Part shown: piece after piece, positions 1-7,286 of the stretch
Layout of the letters: each line of letters opens with the position of its first letter
How positions within the stretch are numbered: position 1 is the first letter of the stretch
DNA from: Rhodospirillales bacterium
GTDB taxonomy: Bacteria; Pseudomonadota; Alphaproteobacteria; Acetobacterales; Acetobacteraceae
DNA: 34,032 nt
Direction: 5' to 3'
Assembly (NCBI GenBank): GCA_947460455.1
Contig: CANHKG010000022.1
Coordinates: 1 to 34,032 of the forward strand
Position numbers and translations under genes: made by a program
Notes under the pieces: model-generated
The model's database searches: none
Told to the model about the DNA's origin: nothing
The model's input: the letters and a program-made list of their open reading frames with translations, nothing else

Positions 1-1461
1 GAGGAACGCCCGGAATGGGCCGCCGCCCACGAATTCCTCCGCACCCTCCTGTCCCGCGTGGACTACGCGACCCCCCACGCCCTGCTCACCGAAGCCCTCG
101 GCCGCCTCGGCGCCCGCGCCCGCCTGCTCGCCCGCCTCGGCCCCGAAGCCGCCGAGCCGATCGACGAACTCCTCAACGCCGCCCTCACCCACGCCCGCAC
201 CCACCCGCCCGCCCTCCAGGGCTTCCTCCACTGGCTGCGCCAATCGGGCGCTGAGGTGAAGCGCGAGGCCGAAGGGGCCGGCAACATGGTCCGCCTCATG
301 ACGGTCCACGGCGCCAAGGGCCTCCAGGCCCCGCTCGTCATCCTGCCCGACACCACCGGCCTGCCGCCCGATGACGGCACCATCTGCTGGTCAGACACGC
401 TCCCGGTCTGGTCCCCCAGGAAGGAACTGCGCTGCCGCGTCGCCGACGCCCTGCGCCAGGCCAAGCGCGCGGCCGAGATGGAGGAACAGAACCGCCTCCT
501 CTACGTCGCCCTCACCCGCGCCGAAGACCGCCTCGTCGTCGCCGGCTGGTCCCCCCGCCGCGCCCCGCCCGACACATGCTGGTACCGCCTCGTCCAGCAG
601 GGCTTCGCCACCCTCGCCCCCACCGCCCGCGCCTTCGACATCGGGCCAGACCCGTGGGAAGGCGAGATCCTCACCTACGCCACCGCCCAATCCATCCCGC
701 CCGACGCCCCCAAAGCGCACACCACGGCCCAATCCCCCGCGCCACCCCCCGCCTGGGCCGGCACCGCCCCGCTCTGGCAACCCAGCGACGTGCCGCCCGA
801 GCCCGCCCTGCCATCCCCGCTCGCCCCCAGCCGCCCCGAAGGCGTGCAGCACGGCCCGACTCCCGCCGCCGATTCCCCGCTGCTCCAGCGTGACGCCACC
901 GGCCAGCGCTTCCGCCGCGGCCACCTCGCCCATGCCCTGCTGCAACACCTGCCGGATCTCCCCCCGGCCGAGCACGAACAGGCCGCCCAGTGCTTCCTGC
1001 GCCGCCCCGGCACCGGCCTCGATGCCACGGAAGCCGCCTCGCTCTGCGCCGAGGTCTTGGCCATCCTCGCCCACCCCGACCTCGCGCCCCTCTTCGCCCC
1101 CGGCAGCCGCGCCGAAGTCCCGCTCACCGGCGTTGTCGCCACCAGCAATGGGGGGGGCAACATCATCGGCGGCCTGGTCGATCGCCTGGCCATCCTGCCA
1201 GACCGCATCCTGGTGGCGGACTACAAGACCAACCGCGCCGCCCCCACCACGCCGGAAGCCGCCCCCGTGGCCTATCTGCGCCAGATGTCCGCCTACCGCG
1301 CCGTGCTCCGCGGGATCTTCCCCGGCCGCGCCATCGCCTGCGCCCTGGTCTGGACCGCCGGCCCCCGCGTCATGCCGCTTCCCGACTCGCTGCTCGATCT
1401 CCATGCTCCCGCCGCGTCCCACACGGAAGCAGCCGGGGCAGGGCAGGGGGGCACCGCTTGA
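1..1461 (+). CDS. addA: AddA, helicase-nuclease subunit of AddAB (3' part)
   Basis: AddA forms with AddB the alphaproteobacterial equivalent of RecBCD, resecting double-strand breaks for RecA-dependent repair. The reading frame is open from base 1, so the 5' part lies outside the window. Visible are the UvrD-type helicase motif V (MTVHGAKGLQ, bases 298-327), motif VI (LLYVALTRAEDR, about bases 499-534) and, near the C terminus, the PD-(D/E)xK nuclease motif: GGLVDRL followed by DYKTN, with Asp at 1219-1221 and Lys at 1225-1227. Between helicase and nuclease parts lies a Pro/Ala-rich linker (about bases 680-870). trxA follows 59 bases downstream, as in the known addB-addA-trxA order of alphaproteobacteria. 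Family assignment is firm; only the missing N terminus limits it. Confidence 0.95.
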   Translation, partial: EERPEWAAAHEFLRTLLSRVDYATPHALLTEALGRLGARARLLARLGPEAAEPIDELLNAALTHARTHPPALQGFLHWLRQSGAEVKREAEGAGNMVRLMTVHGAKGLQAPLVILPDTTGLPPDDGTICWSDTLPVWSPRKELRCRVADALRQAKRAAEMEEQNRLLYVALTRAEDRLVVAGWSPRRAPPDTCWYRLVQQGFATLAPTARAFDIGPDPWEGEILTYATAQSIPPDAPKAHTTAQSPAPPPAWAGTAPLWQPSDVPPEPALPSPLAPSRPEGVQHGPTPAADSPLLQRDATGQRFRRGHLAHALLQHLPDLPPAEHEQAAQCFLRRPGTGLDATEAASLCAEVLAILAHPDLAPLFAPGSRAEVPLTGVVATSNGGGNIIGGLVDRLAILPDRILVADYKTNRAAPTTPEAAPVAYLRQMSAYRAVLRGIFPGRAIACALVWTAGPRVMPLPDSLLDLHAPAASHTEAAGAGQGGTA

Positions 1462-1520
1462 TTGCGGGCCGCCGGCCACCCACCTCCCTGCCAACCATCG
1501 AGAACAAAGGCATCCCTGAG

Positions 1521-1847
1521 ATGAGCGAGAACACCAAGCCCGTCACCGACGAAAGCTTCGCAGCCGACGTCCTGAACGCCGAAGGCGTCGTGCTGGTCGA
1601 TTTCTGGGCCGAATGGTGCGGCCCCTGCAAGGCAATCGGCCCGGCGCTGGAAGAACTCGGCGCGGAGTACAAGGGCAAGCTGACCATCGCCAAGGTCAAC
1701 ATCGACGACAACCCGATGACCCCGAACAACTTCAACGTCCGCGGCATCCCCACCCTGATCCTGTTCAAGGACGGCAAGCCCGTGAACACCCTGGTCGGCG
1801 CCCGCCCCAAGAGCGCCCTCAAGCAGTGGATCGACGCCGCCCTCTAA
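1521..1847 (+). CDS. trxA: Thioredoxin 1
   Basis: Cytoplasmic dithiol-disulfide carrier of 108 residues, the usual thioredoxin length. The active site WCGPC is at residues 32-36, the conserved DFWAEW stretch lies just before it, and the cis-proline is in RGIPT (Pro77). The start ATG at 1521 is preceded by an AAAGG ribosome-binding site at 1506-1510. The gene sits directly behind addA in the same direction, the usual alphaproteobacterial neighbourhood, and is followed 13 bases later by a perfect intrinsic terminator, so trxA is the last gene of its unit. Identification is near certain. Confidence 0.98.
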   Translation: MSENTKPVTDESFAADVLNAEGVVLVDFWAEWCGPCKAIGPALEELGAEYKGKLTIAKVNIDDNPMTPNNFNVRGIPTLILFKDGKPVNTLVGARPKSALKQWIDAAL

Positions 1848-1860
1848 CCGTCGCCCACCC

Positions 1861-1890
1861 AACGGGCCGGCCCCAGCGCCGGCCCGTTTT
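1861..1890 (+). terminator. Intrinsic terminator after trxA
   Basis: A perfect 11-bp stem (1861-1871 pairing with 1878-1888, arms AACGGGCCGGC and GCCGGCCCGTT) closes a 6-base loop and runs into a short T tract (1887-1890). It begins 13 bases after the trxA stop codon. The stem is nearly all G:C, as expected of a rho-independent terminator in a GC-rich genome. Confidence 0.88.
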
Positions 1891-1907
1891 CACGCACGAA
1901 CTACCCC

Positions 1908-1959
1908 AAGAAGCAAGAAAGTCCTTCTTTTTCTGAAGAAAAAGAAGCAAAAAGACTTC
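1908..1959 (-). repeat. Dispersed hairpin repeat, copy A
   Basis: On the minus strand this reads GAAGTCTTTTTGCTTC, then a hairpin CTTCTTTTTC-TTCA-GAAAAAGAAG (plus-strand arms 1924-1933 and 1938-1947), then a pyrimidine-rich tail. A close relative in the opposite orientation is at 10605-10640, with the same TTCA loop, the same GTCTTTTT-GCTTC lead-in and one extra base pair. A 10-bp A/T-rich stem with flanking T tracts could stop transcription in either direction. The similarity is seen directly; a terminator role is inference. Confidence 0.7.
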
Positions 1960-1980
1960 AAAACACCGCACCCAGAGTAG

Positions 1981-2004
1981 GGCGGAACGCGAAGCGGTTC
2001 CGCC
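1981..2004. repeat. Small inverted repeat within the repeat patch
   Basis: Arms GGCGGAAC (1981-1988) and GTTCCGCC (1997-2004) flank the loop GCGAAGCG. The ten bases GCGAAGCGGT at 1989-1998 recur at 13798-13807, at the outer end of another inverted repeat, which suggests both patches are built from the same repeat stock. Confidence 0.5.
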
Positions 2005-2037
2005 ATCTTCATCGCTTCCTTCTCCCTTGCCTTGCTT

Positions 2038-2060
2038 CTCTGTGCCTCTGTGTCTCTGTG
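2038..2060. repeat. CTCTGTG repeats, 8-base period
   Basis: Three copies of CTCTGTG start at 2038, 2046 and 2054, exactly 8 bases apart, each followed by one variable base. The same word recurs at 13841 and 13860 and, inverted, at 13808-13814. The array is far too short and regular for CRISPR. Its function is unknown. Confidence 0.7.
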
Positions 2061-2116
2061 GCCACTTTCTTCCTTGCTCCCGCCCCCCAAGCGCAGCCGA
2101 CGAAAGCAAGGCCCGC

Positions 2117-2554
2117 CTAAGACGAATAGTCGTACCGAATAAACCCCCGGTTCTGCGCCAGCCGGTCATACAGCCGCCGCGCCACCACGTTGCTGTCCTG
2201 CGTCTGCCAATACAGCCGCCCGGCGCCATAAGCCTTCGCCGCCCCGGCCACCGCCTCGATCAGCAACCGCCCCGCGCCGGTCCCCCGCACGCTCTCATCC
2301 ACGAAAAGATCCTGCAGGTAGCAAACCGGCGCCGCCGACCAGGCCGTCTCCTGATACATGTAGTGGGTAATCCCGATCAGCCGCCCGGCCGCGTCCCGCG
2401 CGCCAAACCCATGAATCCGCCCGTCAAACAGCTTCCGCCACGTCAGGTCATACATCTCCGGCGGCAGCACCGTGTGATAAAACGTTAGGTATCCGGTCCA
2501 AAGCTCCGCCCAGCGGGCGCGATCGGTCTCGGTCAGGCGTGTGATGCTGGTCAT
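2117..2554 (-). CDS. GNAT-family N-acetyltransferase
   Basis: A 145-residue protein of the GNAT fold, which transfers an acetyl group from acetyl-CoA to an amine; the acceptor cannot be told from sequence. The acetyl-CoA pyrophosphate-binding motif is RGTGAG (residues 90-95) after the typical beta-strand CYLQDLFVDE, and the C-terminal part LYWQTQDSNVVARRLYDRL is the usual last conserved block. I chose the ATG at 2554, giving MTSITRLTETD; a longer frame to 2749 would run through a large hairpin and lacks family similarity. It lies downstream of the TetR gene on the same strand but is separated from it by two hairpins, so it probably has its own promoter. Confidence 0.88.
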   Translation of the reverse strand: MTSITRLTETDRARWAELWTGYLTFYHTVLPPEMYDLTWRKLFDGRIHGFGARDAAGRLIGITHYMYQETAWSAAPVCYLQDLFVDESVRGTGAGRLLIEAVAGAAKAYGAGRLYWQTQDSNVVARRLYDRLAQNRGFIRYDYSS

Positions 2555-2638
2555 GCGCGAACTCCGTTTGCGCCACCCTAGCGCCCGCGAAGCCCCACCA
2601 CCCGGACCACCTTCCCCCGCCAACCCCGGTCCAAACCG

Positions 2639-2693
2639 CTCATGCCAGCGCGCATCGACCCTTGAAGAATGGGCCGATGCGCGCTGGCATGAG
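2639..2693. repeat. 19-bp perfect inverted repeat
   Basis: Arms at 2639-2657 and 2675-2693 are perfect reverse complements (CTCATGCCAGCGCGCATCG and its complement), enclosing 17 bases in which CCC and GGG can pair further after one mismatch. It lies between the TetR gene and the GNAT gene, both on the minus strand. It may act as a terminator or be a palindromic mobile repeat; no T tract follows on the minus strand that I can see. Confidence 0.75.
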
Positions 2694-2732
2694 TCTTTGA
2701 TGTGCGCGCCGCCACCGGCCAGCCCGGCGCGC

Positions 2733-2766
2733 GATACCACCCCCGGCAATCGCCGGGGTCGGTATC
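2733..2766 (-). terminator. Hairpin at the end of the TetR gene
   Basis: GATACC (2733-2738) pairs with GGTATC (2761-2766), and CCCCGGC (2741-2747) with GCCGGGG (2752-2758) around an AATC loop, leaving a 2x2 mismatch. The distal arm overlaps the TetR stop codon (2765-2767). The position suggests a transcription end for the minus-strand TetR gene. There is no T tract, so the call is tentative. Confidence 0.45.
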
Positions 2767-3358
2767 AGGCCCCCGGCGCCCGCAACCCCGCCAACGCCGC
2801 ATCCACCATCGCGGCCAGATCCGCCCCCGGCCGCCCGGCCCGCCCCAGCAGCAGCATCCCCTCCAGCACCGCCAGCACCAGCCAGGCCTGCGCCGCGGCC
2901 GGCTGCGCCCGGCTCACCTCGCCGGTCTCCTGCCCACGCCCCAGCACCGCCGCCAACGCCGCCGCCACCTCATCCAGCGTGGCCTGCACCGCCACCCGCA
3001 CCTCGGCCTCGCCCAGGAAGGCCTCGCCGATCGTGTTCCCCACCAGGCAGCCGCGCCCACCCCCGGCCGCCGAGGCTCCAGCCAGATCCAGCAGCATGGC
3101 GCGCAGCCCCGGCAGCACCCTCTCGCCCGCCAGCCCCGCCAGGCTCTCCAGCCAATGCCGCCGATAGCGGCCGAGGGCCGCCAGGAACAACCCGCGCTTG
3201 TCGCCAAACGCCGCATACAGGCTGCCGCGCAGCACCCCGGTGGCCGCCACCACGTCGGCAATGCCGGTGCGCTCATAGCCGCGCTCCCAGAACAACCGCA
3301 GTGCGGCGTCCAGCACCTCGGCCTCATCGAACTCACGCGGGCGTCCAGGGCGGGTCAT
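2765..3358 (-). CDS. TetR/AcrR-family repressor
   Basis: A 197-residue DNA-binding repressor of normal TetR length. The N terminus (GRPREFDEAEVLDAALRLFW) and the helix-turn-helix at about residues 30-52 (TGIADVVAATGVLRGSLYAAF) are typical; the rest is an Ala/Leu-rich ligand-binding domain. The start at 3358 gives MTRPGRPREF; an in-frame start at 3397 would run through the spacer. It is divergent from the exported metallo-beta-lactamase-fold gene at 3458, with a perfect palindrome at 3404-3425 between them. The natural inference is that this protein represses that gene and perhaps itself. The ligand is unknown. Confidence 0.92.
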   Translation of the reverse strand: MTRPGRPREFDEAEVLDAALRLFWERGYERTGIADVVAATGVLRGSLYAAFGDKRGLFLAALGRYRRHWLESLAGLAGERVLPGLRAMLLDLAGASAAGGGRGCLVGNTIGEAFLGEAEVRVAVQATLDEVAAALAAVLGRGQETGEVSRAQPAAAQAWLVLAVLEGMLLLGRAGRPGADLAAMVDAALAGLRAPGA

Positions 3359-3403
3359 GCGGATCGGGATAAAGGATCTTGACTCCGGGTTCAACAATCC
3401 TAA

Positions 3404-3425
3404 TTCTTGAATGTCGGTTCAAGAA
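3404..3425. promoter_or_regulatory. Candidate TetR operator palindrome
   Basis: TTCTTGAA (3404-3411) and TTCAAGAA (3418-3425) form a perfect 8+8 inverted repeat with a 6-base spacer, in the spacer between the divergent tetR gene and the gene at 3458. Just upstream, TTGACT (3379-3384) followed after 16 bases by TAATTC (3401-3406) is a weak sigma70-like match for rightward transcription, and its -10 would overlap the palindrome. That is the usual geometry of a repressor site. Confidence 0.7.
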
Positions 3426-3457
3426 CGCCGGCCGCACCCCCCGAAGGAAAGACCCCG

Positions 3458-4315
3458 ATGCAACGCCGCAGCCTCCTCTCCCTCGCCGCCCTCCCCATGC
3501 TCCACGCCGCCAGCCCCGCCGCCGCCCAGGCCACCACCGCCGGCGGGGGCAGGGTGCACACCACCACCACCCCGGCCGCCCGCCTGCACAGCTACATCTC
3601 GCCCGCCGCCGCGGCCCACGTCGCCGCCCATGTCATCGAAGGCCCCACCGGCCTCGTCCTGGTCGATGGCGGCTGGACCCCGGAAGCCAGGCAAGACATC
3701 CGCGCCCTGCTGACTTCGCTCGGCAAGCCGGTGCAGGCCGTGCTGCTCAGCCATTTGCACCCAGACCACTGGGCCGGCCTCGCCGCCGCCGGCCTGCCAG
3801 AGGTACTGGCCGGCCCCACCACCGCCGCCCTGCTGCAACGGGCCGGCCCCGCCATGGCCGCGGCGCAGAAGCAGCCCACCACCGTGCCGCGCGTCGCCAT
3901 CCAGCCACCGGGCCCGCTGCGCCTCGCCGGCGTCGACCTCCTCGTCTCCTACGTGGCCGACACCGAGGCGCCGGAGATCATGACGGTGGAAATCCCCGGC
4001 GCGGCCACGATCATCGTGCAGGACATCTTCTACAACCGCGTCCACGCCTACGTGTCGCGCCAGCTCGATGCATGGATCGCTGCCCTGAAGGGGCTGGAAA
4101 GCCGCGGCCCCACCACCTTCCTGGTCGGCCACGGCGAACCCGCCACCGCGCGGGAAATCCCGCGCCTCATCGCCTATCTCGAAACCATCCGCCCCCTGGT
4201 CGCCACCGGCACCCCCAACCAGGCCGCGGTGGTGGCGGAAATGGTCCGCCACTTCCCGGATTTCGCCGCACCCGACCTCCTGGCCCTCAGCCTCAGCCGC
4301 CTGCCACCCGCCTGA
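3458..4315 (+). CDS. Exported metallo-beta-lactamase-fold hydrolase
   Basis: A 285-residue protein. Residues 1-24 look like an export signal with twin arginines (MQRRSLLSLAALPMLHAASP), so it probably acts in the periplasm. The zinc motif HLHPDH occupies residues 99-104, VLVDGGW precedes it, and FLVGHGEP near the C terminus supplies the last family histidine. Oddly, where many relatives have a metal-binding His in a HTPxN-type motif, this protein reads ADTEAPE, with Asp in that place and no nearby His. ATG 3458 has a GAAGGAAAG ribosome-binding site; a TTG at 3407 in frame would lie inside the operator. It is divergent from tetR, which probably controls it. The substrate is unknown. Confidence 0.85.
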   Translation: MQRRSLLSLAALPMLHAASPAAAQATTAGGGRVHTTTTPAARLHSYISPAAAAHVAAHVIEGPTGLVLVDGGWTPEARQDIRALLTSLGKPVQAVLLSHLHPDHWAGLAAAGLPEVLAGPTTAALLQRAGPAMAAAQKQPTTVPRVAIQPPGPLRLAGVDLLVSYVADTEAPEIMTVEIPGAATIIVQDIFYNRVHAYVSRQLDAWIAALKGLESRGPTTFLVGHGEPATAREIPRLIAYLETIRPLVATGTPNQAAVVAEMVRHFPDFAAPDLLALSLSRLPPA

Positions 4316-4322
4316 CCCACCC

Positions 4323-4350
4323 GCCCGCCTGCGCCCCGGTGCAGGCGGGC
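4323..4350 (+). terminator. Hairpin after the MBL-fold gene
   Basis: GCCCGCCTGC (4323-4332) and GCAGGCGGGC (4341-4350) form a perfect 10-bp stem with an 8-base loop, 7 bases after the stop codon at 4315. Only ATT follows, not a T tract, so it could be an imperfect terminator or an mRNA-stabilising 3' hairpin. Confidence 0.55.
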
Positions 4351-4416
4351 ATTCCCTAGGAAAAAATCTTCCAAACCCCCTTGCAGCGCCACCAACTCTG
4401 ACGTATCTAACTAACC

Positions 4417-5010
4417 GTGTTAACCATCACGGACCACCTCACCCACATCGTCGCGACCATCCGCGCCGTCATCGGTCTCCTCATCCCGCCCGTTCCGGCG
4501 CGGGAGTCGCACGTCCTGATGGTACAATTGCTGTTCAACCGCGTCGGCCGCGCCGCGCGCCTGTTCGCGCGCCTCCACGCCCTCTGGCAGGCCAACCGCC
4601 TCCCGGCCCCGCGCCCCACCCGCGCCCCGAAGGCCCAAACCGCGCCCACGCGCCCGCTCCCCCCGCCGATCCCGCGCGCCAAGGCCTGGTTCGTCAATGC
4701 CGGCCGCCACCACGCCGCCTTGGCCCACGCGATGCTGGTGGCGTTCCTGGAACGCCCGGACCTCCCGGCCTTCCTCGCCGCAGCCCCCACGGCCGGCCGC
4801 TACCTGCGCCCGCTCTGCCGCCTGCTGGCCGTACCCCAGCCCGAATTCCTCGCCCTCCCGCCGCGCCCGCGCCCCAGGCGCACCCCGCGCCCGGCCACCC
4901 CGCGCCCCGGCAGCCCGCGCAGCTTCAACCTGCCGCCCGGCGACAAACCCTTCCGCCCCTACGTCGTGGCCGCCGCCCGCTTCTTCATCAAAAAATATGG
5001 CCGCGACTGA
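4417..5010 (+). CDS. Unknown Pro/Arg-rich protein
   Basis: A 197-residue protein that I do not recognise. A GTG at 4417 is the first plausible start. The N-terminal part (LTHIVATIRAVIGLLIPP) is mildly hydrophobic, the middle (about residues 60-85 and 145-165) is rich in Pro, Arg and Ala and probably disordered, and the C terminus (KPFRPYVVAAARFFIKKYGRD) looks like a conserved amphipathic end. The high Arg content gives a strongly basic protein. It stands alone between a rightward hairpin and a leftward dehydrogenase. It could be coding only from a later start. I see no signature that would support a function. Confidence 0.65.
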   Translation: MLTITDHLTHIVATIRAVIGLLIPPVPARESHVLMVQLLFNRVGRAARLFARLHALWQANRLPAPRPTRAPKAQTAPTRPLPPPIPRAKAWFVNAGRHHAALAHAMLVAFLERPDLPAFLAAAPTAGRYLRPLCRLLAVPQPEFLALPPRPRPRRTPRPATPRPGSPRSFNLPPGDKPFRPYVVAAARFFIKKYGRD

Positions 5011-5057
5011 GCACCCCCAGCCGCGACCATCTCATTCCACAACAGGAAAATTCCGCC

Positions 5058-6068
5058 TCAATCGTGCCGGATCACGATCTTCCCGAAATGCGAAGCCCCC
5101 TGCATGTGCTTCAGCGCCTCGCGCGCCTCCACGAAAGGAAACACCCGGTCGATCACCGGCCGCAGCCCATGCAGCCCGATCGCCCGGTTCATGTCCTCGA
5201 ACATCTCCCGCGACCCCACATAGATCCCGCGCACCGACAGCGACTTGCGCATGATCCCCACCGGGTTCACCTCCGCCGCCCCGGTCAGCACCCCGATCAT
5301 GCTGATGCACCCGCCCAGCCGCACCGCGTCCAACGACCGCGCGAAAGTCCCGGCACCGCCGACTTCCACGATCTCATCCACGCCCGCGCCCCCGGTCAGC
5401 CGCACCGCCTCCGCCTGCCACTCCGGCGCCGCGCGATAATTGATCCCGTCCGAAGCCCCCAGCGAAAACGCCCGCAACAGCTTGTCATCGCTGGAGGAAG
5501 TCGCAATCACCCGCGCCCCCAGCAGCCGCGCGAACTGAAGCGCAAAGATCGAAACACCACCGGTGCCCTGCACCAGCACCGTCTCGCCGGCCCTCACCCG
5601 CGCGTGCTCCACCACCGCATGCCACGCCGTCACCGCCGCGCACGGCAGGCACGCCGCTTCCTCGAAGCTCAGATGCGCCGGCACATGCACCAGCCCATCC
5701 TGATCCAGCACCACATACTCCGCCATCATCCCATGCACCGCGCCCCCCAGCGCCGATGCACTCGCCTCCGGCGTGATCCGCCCGGCCACCCAGCGCTGCA
5801 TGAAGATCCCCGCCACCCGATCCCCGGCCTTCACCCGGGTCACGCCGGCGCCGACCTCCACAACCTCGCCAGCCCCATCGGAAAGCGGCACCAACCCGGC
5901 CATCGGCGCCCCCCGCGCATACCGGCCGGAAACAGTCATCAGGTCGCGATAGTTGAGCGAGGTCGCCCGCACCCTCACCAGCGCCTGGCCAGGGCCTGGC
6001 CGCGGCACCTCCTCCTCGCACAGCGCAAGCGTGTCGATCCCGGGCTGGTTCAGGCGATAGAGCTTCAT
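5058..6068 (-). CDS. MDR-family zinc-independent oxidoreductase
   Basis: A 336-residue NAD(P)-dependent medium-chain dehydrogenase/reductase. The Rossmann motif is QGTGGVSIFALQFA (residues 167-180). Where zinc alcohol dehydrogenases have their catalytic Cys, this has SLNYRDLM (about residues 37-44), the form seen in zinc-free quinone or enoyl reductases, so I expect reduction of a quinone or activated double bond rather than alcohol oxidation. The N-terminal catalytic domain covers about residues 1-150. I chose ATG 6068 (MKLYRLNQPG); the frame extends to 6128 but those residues do not look like the family. It is divergent from the hpxZ-like gene across 74 bases. Confidence 0.9.
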   Translation of the reverse strand: MKLYRLNQPGIDTLALCEEEVPRPGPGQALVRVRATSLNYRDLMTVSGRYARGAPMAGLVPLSDGAGEVVEVGAGVTRVKAGDRVAGIFMQRWVAGRITPEASASALGGAVHGMMAEYVVLDQDGLVHVPAHLSFEEAACLPCAAVTAWHAVVEHARVRAGETVLVQGTGGVSIFALQFARLLGARVIATSSSDDKLLRAFSLGASDGINYRAAPEWQAEAVRLTGGAGVDEIVEVGGAGTFARSLDAVRLGGCISMIGVLTGAAEVNPVGIMRKSLSVRGIYVGSREMFEDMNRAIGLHGLRPVIDRVFPFVEAREALKHMQGASHFGKIVIRHD

Positions 6069-6142
6069 GGCGGTTCCTCGGTGGACGATTCCAAACGGCA
6101 GGGTAGGCTGCCACTCCGCAACCCTCAATCGGACCCACCCGC

Positions 6143-6541
6143 ATGCAGATCAACGACCCCGCCGTGATCGCGGAGGTGCGCGCCACCTTCGACCGCTACG
6201 AAAAGGCCCTGATGGCCAACGACACCCCGGTGCTGAACGAAATCTTCTGGGCCGACCCGCGCACCGTCCGCTTCGGCGTCACCGAGATCGGCTTCGGCCA
6301 CGACGCCATCCGCGCCCACCGCGCCGCCGTGGTGAAATACGCCCCGCGCGTGCAGAAGCGCATCGAGATCGTCACCTTCGGCCAGGACTTCGCCGCCACC
6401 CACCTGATCTACGAACGCGTGAACACCGGCGCGATCGGCCGCGAAACCAAGATCATGGCCCGCTTCCCCGATGGCTGGCACGTCGTCAGCGCCCATGTCT
6501 CGCTGCTGGCCAGCGCCGACGAAACCCAGAAGATAACCTAG
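6143..6541 (+). CDS. HpxZ/AtzH-like SnoaL-fold protein
   Basis: A 132-residue protein resembling HpxZ of oxalurate catabolism and the AtzH-like accessory protein, both of the SnoaL/NTF2-like fold. Recognisable pieces are the start MQINDPAVIAEVRATFDRYE, the FGHDAIRAHR stretch (residues 51-60) and GRETKIMARFPDGWHVVSAHVS (residues 99-120). Relatives are small partners of amidase or amidohydrolase steps, but no amidase gene is adjacent here, so the role is open. Its stop codon (TAG, 6539-6541) overlaps the stop codon of the convergent NYN gene. Confidence 0.82.
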   Translation: MQINDPAVIAEVRATFDRYEKALMANDTPVLNEIFWADPRTVRFGVTEIGFGHDAIRAHRAAVVKYAPRVQKRIEIVTFGQDFAATHLIYERVNTGAIGRETKIMARFPDGWHVVSAHVSLLASADETQKIT

Positions 6542-7242
6542 CCTTCGCGGGGCCGCACCACCACGCGGCCCTCGCGCTTGCTCAGCTCGAACGCCCCGGT
6601 ATCGGCGACAAGGTCGAGCAGCTTGCCGTGCCCGAAATGCTTCACGTCGAAATTGGGCGAGATGTCCCGCAGCGCCTTGCCCAGCGGCGACAAATGCCGC
6701 CAGCCATCCCGCGCCGGCACCTTCAGGATCGCCCGCCGCAACAACTGCGTCGCCGCCTGGCGCAACGGCGCGGGATCGGCCGCCACCGTCATGTGCACTT
6801 CGCCCGCCGCCACCTCCAGCACTTCAAATGCCCGGCACGCCTCGCGAAAACTCTCCGGCGCCGCCGGCCCACCAAAGCCCAGCACGTCCAGCCCCTGCTC
6901 GCGGATGCGGGTGGCCAGCCGGGTGAAATCCGTCCCGGCACTCGCCAGGCAAAACCCGTCCACCGCCCGGGCGTGCAGCAGGTCCATCGCATCGATCGCC
7001 AGCGCGATCCCCGCCGCCCCGCCATTGGATGCGATGGTAAACTGCTGCTGCGCCGTCAGCGCATGCCGCGCCAAGGCCCGCTGCCAGCCGGAAAGCCGCG
7101 GGCTGGAAAAGTCGCCGTAGATCCGCCGCACGATCGGCTCGCCATGCGTGGCCACCGCCTCGAATATCTCGTCAGACAGGCGGGCCGGGATGCCTTCGGC
7201 ATCGATCAGCACGGCCAGGCGTGGGCGGGGCGAAGGGGGCAC
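6538..7242 (-). CDS. NYN-domain putative ribonuclease with LOTUS/OST-HTH-like tail
   Basis: A 234-residue protein. Residues about 8-125 are a NYN (PIN-like) domain: LAVLIDAEGI with Asp14, then NGGAAGIALAIDAMDLLH, then ASAGTDFTRLATRIRE supply the acidic metal-binding positions. The usual IDxxN of the first motif is IDAEG here, with Gly in place of Asn. Residues about 160-234, with an APLRQAATQLLRRAI-like start and GKALRDISPNFDVKHFGHGKLLDLV, match an OST-HTH/LOTUS RNA-binding domain. The known family acts in RNA cleavage or surveillance; the bacterial targets are unclear. Its stop (6538-6540) overlaps the hpxZ-like stop. Confidence 0.88.
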   Translation of the reverse strand: MPPSPRPRLAVLIDAEGIPARLSDEIFEAVATHGEPIVRRIYGDFSSPRLSGWQRALARHALTAQQQFTIASNGGAAGIALAIDAMDLLHARAVDGFCLASAGTDFTRLATRIREQGLDVLGFGGPAAPESFREACRAFEVLEVAAGEVHMTVAADPAPLRQAATQLLRRAILKVPARDGWRHLSPLGKALRDISPNFDVKHFGHGKLLDLVADTGAFELSKREGRVVVRPREG

Positions 7243-7286
7243 GACGGCATCCGGTTATGACGATGCCATGAAGCCCGACCCACGTT

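Noticed and set aside
391-1494. Long minus-strand frame over addA
   Set aside because: Low-complexity Gly/Ala/Arg-rich translation and complete overlap with a clear helicase-nuclease; a shadow of GC-rich codon bias.
2038-2060. Possible CRISPR array
   Set aside because: Units are 8 bases long with no spacers and no cas genes; simple repeats only.
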